This document shows, one piece after another, positions 54,448 to 62,789 of a stretch of DNA of 64,000 nucleotides. The stretch is from assembly GCF_023734775.1 (NCBI RefSeq), contig NZ_AP025732.1, positions 4,462,501 to 4,526,500 of the forward strand, written 5' to 3'. The stretch's first letter is position 1, and every line of letters starts with the position of its first letter. A program made the translations under genes and the position numbers. The notes below the pieces were generated by a model. The model did no database searches. It had not been told where the DNA came from and was given only the letters and a program-made list of their open reading frames with translations. This stretch comes from Nostoc cf. commune SO-36 (GTDB taxonomy: Bacteria; Cyanobacteriota; Cyanobacteriia; Cyanobacteriales; Nostocaceae).

Positions 54448-54905
54448 CAACTTCGGTTAGTAGCAAAAATTAATTATCCTAATTTTTCAACCCTTGCCGC
54501 GAAACAATCGATACGAAGCTTGCGATAAATTCGCCGAACTAACCATCGCACCTGTAATCAGTACCTTAGAAGTCATACTTTAAGTTTGAAAAACCTATTT
54601 ACTATTTATGCATCTAGTTAATAGCACTCCAGAAACCTTCTAACTTTTGTTAGATTTTTTCTCCTGTTAAAAATAGTTTTTTGGTTAAATCACAAGTTCT
54701 TATTAGCAGTTGTTTAGTAATAATACCTCTGCTTTATAGACCAATAGAGGCTATGATTCAACTTTTGTTAGATAAATATTTTGCTAAACTCCTTAAACTT
54801 CATTCTTTAGAGTTGCTTCTACTTTGAAACTAGAGACAGATAGCGCCAAATGGGTAAGTTAAGTAATATGAACAAAGTAATTAGCTTACTTAAGGAAATT
54901 TAACA
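54448..54905. other. Intergenic region upstream of hlip
   Basis: It contains a possible epimerase remnant (54487-54576, minus strand) and an AT-rich stretch that should hold the high-light-inducible gene's promoter. Confidence 0.4.
54487..54576 (-). pseudogene. Possible N-terminal remnant of a NAD-dependent epimerase/SDR
   Basis: The frame encodes MTSKVLITGAM and then loses the pattern; SDR epimerases begin MxxKVLITGATGxxG. Only about 11 residues support the call. An epimerase beside an SRPBCC gene is a known pairing. Confidence 0.3.
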
Positions 54906-55097
54906 ATGGCACTTTATCCTAGTGATAAAACTGAAACTGCATACAATGGCAAAGACCGCAATGCTGGTGATATTGGGGTAACTCCTCAGTCTGAACTTTG
55001 GAACGGTCGCTTGGCTATGATCGGTTTTCTAGCTTACCTACTTTGGGATCTCAAGGGTTATAGCGTATTGCGGGACGTACTTCACCTCGTTTCCTAA
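54906..55097 (+). CDS. High-light-inducible protein (Hlip/Scp)
   Basis: A 63-residue thylakoid protein with one chlorophyll-binding helix: ELWNGRLAMIGFLAYLLWDL. The ExxNxRxAM signature is shared with plant light-harvesting and ELIP proteins. Hlips bind chlorophyll and carotenoid and protect photosystem assembly under high light. The N-terminus (MALYPSDKTETAYNGKDRNA) is soluble. Ribosome site AAGGAAA lies 9 bases before the ATG. An ISAs1 copy is inserted 110 bases downstream. Confidence 0.92.
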   Translation: MALYPSDKTETAYNGKDRNAGDIGVTPQSELWNGRLAMIGFLAYLLWDLKGYSVLRDVLHLVS

Positions 55098-55210
55098 ACT
55101 CCCCGCTAATTATTGACCATCTTTGTTGCAGGCTTAGATTATATCCAAAGTATAAATAGAAGGCACTGGTTATACTAAATACTTAGTTTTCCAGTGTCAT
55201 TACTTGCAGG

Positions 55211-56337
55211 GCTATTTCATTCTAAAAAATTGCTTAAGTGTGTCTAACCCAAATGAACATAATCGTTGAGCTTGTGCCATATTTTCAAACATTTGACTTC
55301 GATATAAATTCAGAGTGAAATTACGAGCGATAGCAAAAATCTGGGGTAAAGGTTTAGTACGAATTCTAGAAGCGTCTTCTCCTTGAGTTACATCTCGAAC
55401 ATAATGAACTTTATTTTCAACACCCCAATATCCCCGGATGCGCTCGCTAAACTCTTGGGCTGTCGTACTTAAGGAAGATATGTAATAACGTGTTTCATTT
55501 TGGACTTCAATATGATTGTGCCTGATAGTCTGACGTTCTGATTGGACTCGGATGATAGTTTTCAGACCAGGCCAGAATGTAATATCATTTGGCGACTGAC
55601 AAATACTAACTCTACGTTTTTCGATTCGACCATGACCTTTTATTAATTAGTGAAACAGTAGAGTCTGGTATAAAATTTGTTTTAACATCTTTAAACAGAG
55701 TTGGTTGGTTGCCTTTAAGAGCAGCAATGTAATCATTACCAGTTTCGATTATCAATTCACAAGTTTTTTTTGGGTATTAATCGCATCAAAAGCGAAAACT
55801 ACCCCTTGAAGAGCTAATTTTTGAATCAAAATTGGTAGAGCTTTAATTTCATTGGTTTTAGCATCTACTTCCCACGGCTCTAAAATCAAACCACGCTCGA
55901 CAATATAGGTGCTAACTAACATTATTGCCGGATGAGAATCGGAATTTGGATTATCTTCTTCGATTTGATACGAACCTTTGATGACTTTGCCATCTAACCC
56001 TATGGTTTCTCCGCAGACTGGTTGTATATTAAAGAACTTAGCAAGACACGCTCCATATTCCTCGTAATTAACCTGTAACAAGGCACGACGTAAGGTGCTA
56101 TACGAGGGTAATCTATTTTTCGCAGGTTTTTAATAGTTCTATCAATTCTTCTTGGTAGCTTGCAATCCAATCTCCGATTGCTAAAAATCCTTTATTCCCC
56201 GCTGCGATGCCTACGGCGGGCTGCGCCTACGCAAGGGTAAATAATGCTAGGCACAATGGCAACGTATGACGTTGCCCATCTCGGCGGCGGGGGTCTTGAA
56301 GCTCAAGAAAAGCTTCAATTATTGCTGGTTGGCTCAC
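55211..56337 (-). pseudogene. ISAs1-family transposase, multiply broken
   Basis: In order: AIIEAFLELQDPRRRDGQRH at the N-terminus; a 29-bp repeat insertion bringing an in-frame TAG; GNKGFLAIGDWIASYQEELI; then, after a frameshift, STLRRALLQVNYEEYGACLA, ETIGLDGKVIKGSYQ (catalytic Asp) and LILEPWEVDAKTNEIKALPI; and after another shift NDITFWPGLKTIIRVQSERQ, IRGYWGVENKVHYVRDVTQG ending FFRMK with the stop inside the terminal repeat. No active protein can be made. Confidence 0.9.
56204..56232 (-). repeat. Dispersed 29-bp repeat inside the ISAs1 transposase (copy 4)
   Basis: GCGATGCCTACGGCGGGCTG followed by CGCCTACGC, the reverse orientation of the copies at 1918 and 33078. It introduces an in-frame stop in the transposase. 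Confidence 0.75.
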
Positions 56338-56611
56338 GGTACTAGATGTATTTCATTTTTAGTGCTGCATTGTACCATACAGCCTTTATGTTTAGAATGA
56401 AATAGCCCTGCATTACTTGTATTACCCAACCTTCTAACCGAAAACAGTTTTTAGAATAGCAGTTGCTTGTGTAATACTAGTTAAAGTATCTTAATATTTA
56501 TACATATTTTTGAGCATTTGCATTTACCACTAACAAATTTTATCGGTTAGTTGTTTTTGTGATGACTATGATTTTTGAAATTTTCACTTCAATACTAGGC
56601 GGAGTAAAAGC

Positions 56612-57373
56612 GTGATCCAGTTAGAACAACCACCAAGTCATCATATAAAACTGCCTCCAGTAGTAAAAAGTAAATCTGAGTTTAAGGGGCTTTTCATTGC
56701 TATTATCGTTGTTAGCGTGTGGGTTATTAGCCTGAGTATATTACTTTCCCTTGACATTTCCGAGCTAAAATTTTGGATGTTATTGCCTGTTATACTTTGG
56801 CAGACATTTTTATATACGGGATTATTTATTACATCTCATGATGCCATGCATGGGGTAGTATTTCCCCAGAATCCCAAGATTAATCATTTTATTGGAAGAT
56901 TGACCTTATCTCTTTATGGTCTTTTACCATATCAAAAACTACTGAAAAAACATTGGTTGCATCACCATAATCCAGCAAGCAAAATAGACCCAGATTTTCA
57001 TAATGGTAAACACCAAAATTTCTTTGCTTGGTATTTTCATTTTATGAAAGGTTACTGGAGTTGGGGACAAATAATTGCGTTGATTATTATTTATAACTTT
57101 GCTAAGTACATACTCCATATACCAAGTGATAATCTAACTTACTTTTGGGTGCTACCCTCGCTTTTGAGTTCATTACAACTGTTCTATTTCGGGACTTTTT
57201 TACCCCATAGTGAACCAATAGGGGGTTATGTTCAACCTCATCGTGCCCGAACAATTAGCCGTCCTATTTGGTGGTCATTTATCACGTGCTATCATTTCGG
57301 CTACCACGAGGAACATCACGAATATCCCAATGTTTGTTGGTGGCAGTTACCAGAAATTTACAAAGCAAAATAG
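56612..57373 (+). CDS. crtW: Beta-carotene ketolase CrtW
   Basis: It adds keto groups to beta-ionone rings, producing echinenone/canthaxanthin. It is a membrane di-iron enzyme of the fatty-acid-desaturase fold with three His clusters: SHDAMHG, HWLHHHNPASK and FGYHEEHHEYPNVCWWQLPE. Hydrophobic helices surround them (FIAIIVVSVWVISLSILLSL, FWMLLPVILWQTFLYTGLFI). The 253-residue length is normal. The start is GTG at 56612, preceded by GGAG. It lies close to the Hlip gene, with the ISAs1 copy between, and before cofG. Confidence 0.93.
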   Translation: MIQLEQPPSHHIKLPPVVKSKSEFKGLFIAIIVVSVWVISLSILLSLDISELKFWMLLPVILWQTFLYTGLFITSHDAMHGVVFPQNPKINHFIGRLTLSLYGLLPYQKLLKKHWLHHHNPASKIDPDFHNGKHQNFFAWYFHFMKGYWSWGQIIALIIIYNFAKYILHIPSDNLTYFWVLPSLLSSLQLFYFGTFLPHSEPIGGYVQPHRARTISRPIWWSFITCYHFGYHEEHHEYPNVCWWQLPEIYKAK

Positions 57374-57460
57374 TTGTTGTTTATTTAAAGGTCATAGCAA
57401 CAAAAGTTACCAGGTAATCTATATAGTTTGAGCAAGACATTCTTTTAGATTATCCTGCTT

Positions 57461-58441
57461 ATGTCAATTAATAATTCTCGTCTTGTCACTTACAGCCCTG
57501 CTTATACAATCGTTCCTACTTACGAGTGCTTTAATCGCTGTAGCTATTGCAACTTTCGCAGCGAACCGGGTAAAAGTCCCTGGATGAGTATTTCAGATGC
57601 AGAAAGTATTTTAAAGTTACTTCAAAACGAAAAAGTCTGTGAAATCCTCATCCTTAGCGGTGAAGTGCATCCCCATTCGCCAAAGCGTCAGGCGTGGTTT
57701 GAGCGGATTTATGATTTGTGTGAATTAGCGCTTTCAATGGGATTTTTACCGCATACAAATGCGGGGCCACTGAGTTTTGAAGAAATGCAAAAGCTCAAGC
57801 GTGTGAATGTTTCGATGGGGCTGATGTTGGAACAGCTAACGCCAACATTGTTAAATAGTGTACATCGGCACGCACCGAGTAAATTACCCGAAGTTCGTTT
57901 ACAACAATTGCAATGGGCGGGAGAATTGCAGATTCCCTTTACAACTGGGTTACTGTTGGGAATTGGGGAAACTGTAGATGATTGGTGGGAAACATTGACA
58001 GCTATATCTGAACTGCATCAACGTTATCATCACATTCAAGAAGTCATCCTGCAACCTCATAGTCCTGGACATCAGCAAACTTTTGATGCACCACCTTTTG
58101 ATCCTCATGAATTACCAGAAGTAATTGCTAAAGCACGTCAGATTTTACCGCCAGATATTACTATTCAAATTCCGCCGAATTTAGTTAAAGATGACTGCTG
58201 GTTACTCGCTTGTATCGAAGCTGGTGCGCGAGATTTGGGCGGAATTGGCCCAAAAGATGAAGTAAATCCCGATTATCCTCATGTTCAGGAACAAGCATTA
58301 AGAGAAATTTTACAACCTGCGGGGTGGGAATTGGTGGCGCGATCGCCAGTTTATCCGCAATTTGATAGTTGGTTGTCGGGGGAGTTACAAACAGCAGTGA
58401 AACGCTGGCAAAAAACTTTAACTCCGGCTTTTCTTGTGTAA
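57461..58441 (+). CDS. cofG: 7,8-didemethyl-8-hydroxy-5-deazariboflavin synthase subunit CofG
   Basis: A radical SAM enzyme that, with CofH, makes the deazaflavin F0, in cyanobacteria mainly an antenna pigment of DNA photolyase. The cluster motif is CFNRCSYC, preceded by YTIVPTYE. Conserved pieces: LILSGEVHPHSPKRQAWFER, LPHTNAGPLSFEEMQKLKRV, TTGLLLGIGETVDDWWETL and GARDLGGIGPKDEVNPDYPH. The length of 326 residues is complete. No cofH lies in this window. It follows crtW by 87 bases on the same strand. Confidence 0.93.
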   Translation: MSINNSRLVTYSPAYTIVPTYECFNRCSYCNFRSEPGKSPWMSISDAESILKLLQNEKVCEILILSGEVHPHSPKRQAWFERIYDLCELALSMGFLPHTNAGPLSFEEMQKLKRVNVSMGLMLEQLTPTLLNSVHRHAPSKLPEVRLQQLQWAGELQIPFTTGLLLGIGETVDDWWETLTAISELHQRYHHIQEVILQPHSPGHQQTFDAPPFDPHELPEVIAKARQILPPDITIQIPPNLVKDDCWLLACIEAGARDLGGIGPKDEVNPDYPHVQEQALREILQPAGWELVARSPVYPQFDSWLSGELQTAVKRWQKTLTPAFLV

Positions 58442-58490
58442 TAACAAAGAAGTAAAGATTTTTTCCTTTCCTGTTAGTGTCTTTGTTTAT

Positions 58491-58560
58491 GAGTCTTTGA
58501 TACTCGTCGCCGAGTCTTTGATACTCGTGAATGAGTCTTTGATACTAGTCAACGAGTATC
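58491..58560. repeat. 21-bp repeat, three copies, reversed relative to 49464
   Basis: GAGTCTTTGATACTC units separated by GTCGCC, GTGAAT and a diverged AGTCAAC spacer. It lies between cofG and the ATPase gene. Confidence 0.88.
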
Positions 58561-58645
58561 AGAACTTCACTAATGAATTTTAGGGGTGTTGATTACCCAG
58601 TCCCCAATCCTACGTTATCATCGCACTAAACTGGTAAGTTCACCT

Positions 58646-60008
58646 ATGGTTCAGGATTTTGCAACTTTAAAAAAGATATACAACGTTTTTGACCCATTTC
58701 GTCCCTTGCCCGCAGGAGATCCGGCTTATGTCGATTGTCAGGAGGTGCGAGGAGATGGCGACATTTTGGTAGAGGTGGGTAGAGATATTTTGTTGTCTGA
58801 CAGAAAGACTTGTCAACTTTATGCTGGTCATCGTGGTGCAGGCAAATCAACAGAATTGCTGCGTCTTCAGAAATATTTAAACGAGCAAGGTTGCTTTGTT
58901 GTCTATTTTGCCGCCGATGAACAAGATATCGAGCCGGAAGATGCCCAATATACAGATATTCTTCTTGCTTGTACACGACGTTTATTAGAAGCATTAAAAG
59001 ATAACGCTAATCCTGAACCTTTGGTGTCATGGTTGAAAAGCCGCTGGCATGATTTAAAAGATTTGCTACCTGATGTATCTTTAGAAGGTCTGGAGGTAGA
59101 GAAGGAAATTTCTCTTTTTGCCAAAATCACAGCCAAATTGAGAACCGAACCTAGTCTCCGCCACAAAATCCGCGAACGACTTAACCCCCACACCCAAACT
59201 TTGATTTTGGCTTTGAATCAATTTATTGAAGATGCAAAAAAACGCTTACCTTCGGAATATTCTCAATTGGTAGTCATCGCTGATAATCTAGATCGGATTG
59301 TACCCATACCCCAGGAAGATGGACGCAGCAATCACGAACATATTTTTTTAGACCGTAGCGAACAACTCAAAGCTTTAAATTGCCATCTAATTTATACAGT
59401 ACCGATTTCATTGGTGTACTCTAACCGCGCTAACAGATTTACGAGATATCTATGGTACTGATGCTCAAGTTTTACCAATGATTATGGTGCAAACTCCTGA
59501 AAATAAAAGTTATCAACGAGGAATTAATAAAGTCCAGGAATTGTTGCAAAAGCGGGTGAGTCAGATTGACCCTAACCTTTCTATCAGAAATATGTTTGAG
59601 CAGCCAGAAGCTTTACAGCAACTATGCTTAATGAGTGGAGGTCATGTGCGGAATTTGCTATTATTAATGAAGGAAGCAATTAAATATACTAATAAGCTAC
59701 CCATTACGACTAGAGCTTTACAACGGTCAATTAGCGAAACTAGAATTACCTACCGCAATACAGTTTATGCAGATTAATGGCAAGCACTAGCCAAAGTTTA
59801 TCATTCTAAACAAATAGTAAATGATGAACAACACCGTAACTTATTATTCAATCGCTGTATTTTGGAATATCGCTACCGTAATAAAGAAGAACAAATTCAA
59901 TGTTGGTATGATATTCATCCTTTAATTAAAGGAATTAAAGAGTTTCAGGATACTTTTGCTAATTTGAACCTTAGTGAGACACAGCCTGATGAAACTAGAA
60001 TTGACTGA
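58646..60008 (+). pseudogene. P-loop ATPase (STAND/AAA-like), frameshift plus nonsense codon
   Basis: From ATG 58646 (MVQDFATLKKIYNVFDPFRP) an ATPase domain shows Walker A LYAGHRGAGKSTELLRLQK, a Walker B-like LVVIADNLDRIVPI and the sensor region ALNCHLIYTVPISLVYS. At about 59420 one base is lost or gained, and the homologous text LTDLRDIYGTDAQVLPMIMV follows in another frame, continuing VQELLQKRVSQIDPNLS and LMSGGHVRNLLLLMKEAIKY. At 59775 a TAA replaces a codon in YAD-WQALAKVYHSKQ, and the frame ends at 60008. The start of the TPR gene overlaps this end by 20 bases. Intact, it would be about 455 residues. Confidence 0.78.
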
Positions 60009-61806
60009 TTGGGATAAAGATTTACCATCGGAACCAGATGAAGAATATCAAGCCTTAGTCCGTACCCTGAACTTTACAGAAGGCTTTGGCTTATTATTTG
60101 CTCGTTGTTCTCCGGCTGAGGGTGAGCAGTTAATTGGCAAAGTGAAAGAAGAAATTACAAATAAAAATATTGAGGTTTTGCAATTAAAGCAAGCTGTTAC
60201 TAATTTATATGAAATTATAGACAAATTAGATAATAAAGAGCAGATAGATATTTTATTTATTACAGGTTTAGAGCATTCATTTTATGAATATGAAGAATGT
60301 AAACAATTAATAGGCTGGAATAGTAGGGATATCTATTCATATAGTTGGAAAGGTGTACCACCTGTTTTAATGAACCTCAATCAGCAGAGAGAAAGGTTTA
60401 GAGATAACTTTAATATCTGTTTTGTTTTCTTGCTACCTCTATTTGCTATTAAATATTTTATCCAACGCGCTCCAGACTTTTTTGACTGGCGTTCGGGGTT
60501 CTTTGAATTCCCTAGAGATTTAGAAACTGTAGAGCAAGAATCATTACGTATTATCCAAGATGGAAACTATCAAAAATATCTCACAATAACGCCAGAAGAA
60601 AGAACTCAAGAAATACTAGCAATTCAAGAATTAATTACACAAAACCATCAAATAAGTAGTAGCCAAGCAGAATTATTAATTAAACTGGGAGATTTGCAGG
60701 TTGCTGAACAAGATTACAATAAAGCGATCGCATCCTACGACCAAGCACTGAAATTTAAACCAGATTACCACCAAGCTTGGTACAATCGGGGCTATGCGCT
60801 AGGCAATTTAGGACGCAATGAAGAAGCGATCGCATCCTACGACCAAGCACTGAAATTGAAACCAGATTACCACGATGCTTGGAACAATCGGGGCATTGCG
60901 CTAGATGATTTAGGACGCACTGAAGAAGCGATCGCATCCTACGACCAAGCACTGAAATTGAAACCAGATTATCACAAAGCTTGGAACAATCGGGGCATTG
61001 CGCTAGATGATTTAGGACGCAATAAAGAAGCAATCGCATCCTACGACCAAGCACTGAAATTGAAACCAGATGACCACGAAGCTTGGTACAATCGGGGCAT
61101 TACGCTACGCAATTTAGGACGCAATGAAGAAGCGATCGCATCCTTTGATCAAGCACTTGAATTTCAACCAGATGATTACCACGCTTGGAGTAACCGGGGT
61201 ATTGCATTAAGTAATTTAGGACAGTATGAAGAAGCAATTGCATCCGACGACCAAGCACTAAAAATTAACTCTAATTATTACGAAGCCTGGAACAACAGAG
61301 GTGTTGTTCTATGTGATAATCTACAACGCTATGAAGAAGCAATCATTTCTTTTGACGAAGTACTTAAAATTCAAGCAGATGATTATGTAGCTTGGAGTAA
61401 TCGGGGTATTGCATTAAGAAATTTAGGACGCAATGAAGAAGCGATCGCATCCTACGACCAAGCACTGAAATTTAAACCAGATAAACACGATGCTTGGTAC
61501 AATCGGGGCATTACGCTAGGCAATTTAGGACGCAATGAAGAAGCGATCGCATCCTACGACCAAGCACTGAAATTTAAACCAGATTACCACCAAGCTTGGA
61601 ACAATCGGGGCATTGCGCTAGATGATTTAGGACGCAATGAAGAAGCGATCGCATCCTACGACCAAGCACTGAAATTTAAACCAGATTACCACCAAGCTTG
61701 GTACAATAAAGCTTGCTATTATGCCCTTAAAGGTAATATTGAGCAGGCACTAGAGAATCTACAACAAGCAATTAATCTGAATCTGACAAATATCGTGAGA
61801 TGGTAA
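59989..61806 (+). CDS. TPR protein with N-terminal accessory domain, partner of the ATPase
   Basis: Residues ~1-190 form a domain without Walker motifs: LVRTLNFTEGFGLLFARCSP, DILFITGLEHSFYEYEE and LNQQRERFRDNFNICFVFLL to RAPDFFDWRSGFFEF, a segment I recall from other bacterial TPR/ATPase conflict proteins. A linker leads to ten consecutive 34-residue TPRs (AIASYDQALKFKPDYHQAWY, NRGYALGNLGRNEE and variants). A one-base loss near 61780 ends the protein early (TNIVRW); in the next frame it would continue KYREMVKTDSDFDGIREN to 61868. A GTG at 59974 is an alternative start. It presumably forms a complex with the upstream ATPase. Confidence 0.75.
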   Translation: MKLELTDWDKDLPSEPDEEYQALVRTLNFTEGFGLLFARCSPAEGEQLIGKVKEEITNKNIEVLQLKQAVTNLYEIIDKLDNKEQIDILFITGLEHSFYEYEECKQLIGWNSRDIYSYSWKGVPPVLMNLNQQRERFRDNFNICFVFLLPLFAIKYFIQRAPDFFDWRSGFFEFPRDLETVEQESLRIIQDGNYQKYLTITPEERTQEILAIQELITQNHQISSSQAELLIKLGDLQVAEQDYNKAIASYDQALKFKPDYHQAWYNRGYALGNLGRNEEAIASYDQALKLKPDYHDAWNNRGIALDDLGRTEEAIASYDQALKLKPDYHKAWNNRGIALDDLGRNKEAIASYDQALKLKPDDHEAWYNRGITLRNLGRNEEAIASFDQALEFQPDDYHAWSNRGIALSNLGQYEEAIASDDQALKINSNYYEAWNNRGVVLCDNLQRYEEAIISFDEVLKIQADDYVAWSNRGIALRNLGRNEEAIASYDQALKFKPDKHDAWYNRGITLGNLGRNEEAIASYDQALKFKPDYHQAWNNRGIALDDLGRNEEAIASYDQALKFKPDYHQAWYNKACYYALKGNIEQALENLQQAINLNLTNIVRW

Positions 61807-62019
61807 AAACAGACTCAGATTTTGATGGTATTCGGGAAAATGAGCGGTTTCAAGCTTTAATTCAATAGCTGCTATAAAGACTAAATTAATGTAGCGATTA
61901 ATGTAGGATTAATGTAGCGATCGCCTTCATACTTCCACTGAAAATATTCACTGAAATTAACAGCGATAGTTATGAATGACAAATTAAAAACTTAACCTAT
62001 CTTGAAAAACGCAAATCAA

Positions 62020-62358
62020 ATGTCACAAATACTCAATATTGAACAAGCAGTATTAGATAATCTGCGAATTCTCTCGAATGACAAGCAACAAGAAGTCCTA
62101 GATTTTGTTGAGTTTCTTGTAAAAAAAACAGTCAATCACCAGCAGTTAGACACTGAAGATTCAGATTCTAATATCTCATCAAATCTCCAACAGCAAAAAC
62201 GACTATCTCTCCGAGAAATTGCCCGACTACCTGTAGCCGAACGTCACAAAATACTAGAACCTTTTATCGCCGCCATAGCCGAAGATTTTTTGAATGATCC
62301 AGAATTAACAGAGTTTGCCGTTCTGGATGGTGAAGACTGGGAAACCGAGAATGACTAA
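62020..62358 (+). CDS. DUF2281-like antitoxin of a MazF-type pair
   Basis: A 112-residue protein whose N-terminal part (LDNLRILSNDKQQEVLDFVE, FLVKK) resembles DUF2281 antitoxin-like proteins and whose C-terminal part (LREIARLPVAERHKILEPFI, DPELTEFAVLDGEDWE) is typical of proteins encoded before PemK/MazF toxins in cyanobacteria. The last eight bases overlap the toxin start (ATGACTAA). It should neutralise the toxin and repress the operon. ATG 62020 is chosen over a TTG at 62002. Confidence 0.75.
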   Translation: MSQILNIEQAVLDNLRILSNDKQQEVLDFVEFLVKKTVNHQQLDTEDSDSNISSNLQQQKRLSLREIARLPVAERHKILEPFIAAIAEDFLNDPELTEFAVLDGEDWETEND

Positions 62359-62716
62359 TCCTAAAAAAGGTGAGATTTGGCTAGTGCAACTTGATCCAAC
62401 TAGAGGACAAGAAATTCAGAAGACTCGCCCTGCTGTTGTGATTAGTTCTGATATCTTTATTTCTATACCAATGCGGATTATTATCCCTGTGGCAACATGG
62501 CAACCTAAATTCCAAAATCGCATTTTCATGATTCCTATTCAGCAAACTAATGAAAATGGTTTAGACTCCAACTCAGCAGGTAATGTTTTGCAGCTTCGTA
62601 GTGTAACAACCGAGCGATTTATCAGGTGCTTAGGAAAAGTTTCAACAGCCGTTATGCAAGAATTGCTAGACGGTTTAATTATCTGTATTGATTATGCTCC
62701 TGAAAGCAACGACTGA
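62351..62716 (+). CDS. MazF/PemK-family toxin
   Basis: The 121-residue protein has the family opening KKGEIWLVQLDPTRGQEIQK and TRPAVVISSDIF, then IIIPVATWQPKFQNRIFMIP and LQLRSVTTERFIRCLGKVS, which hold the catalytic Arg and Thr/Ser. These toxins cut mRNA at short sequences. The coupled upstream gene is the likely antitoxin. Both members of this pair are intact. Confidence 0.9.
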   Translation: MTNPKKGEIWLVQLDPTRGQEIQKTRPAVVISSDIFISIPMRIIIPVATWQPKFQNRIFMIPIQQTNENGLDSNSAGNVLQLRSVTTERFIRCLGKVSTAVMQELLDGLIICIDYAPESND

Positions 62717-62789
62717 AAAAGAGGATCTTTGATAAAAATACAATTTAGAGGTAGGAGCCGAAACCCTGTTATAAAATAGACATATAAGG

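Larger units (their letters stand above)
55207..56410 (-). mobile_element. ISAs1-family insertion sequence, decayed
   Basis: A 1,204-bp element bounded by 17-base inverted ends (CAGGGCTATTTCATTCT) and a 9-base direct target repeat CATTACTTG (55198-55206 and 56411-56419). Ends beginning CAGGG and 8-10 base target repeats are typical of this family. The transposase inside is broken. Confidence 0.92.

Noticed and set aside
60755..61054. Minus-strand 99-codon frame with repeated CPDCSKL segments
   Set aside because: It is the reverse shadow of the nearly identical TPR units, so the apparent Cys motif repeats only because the TPR DNA repeats.
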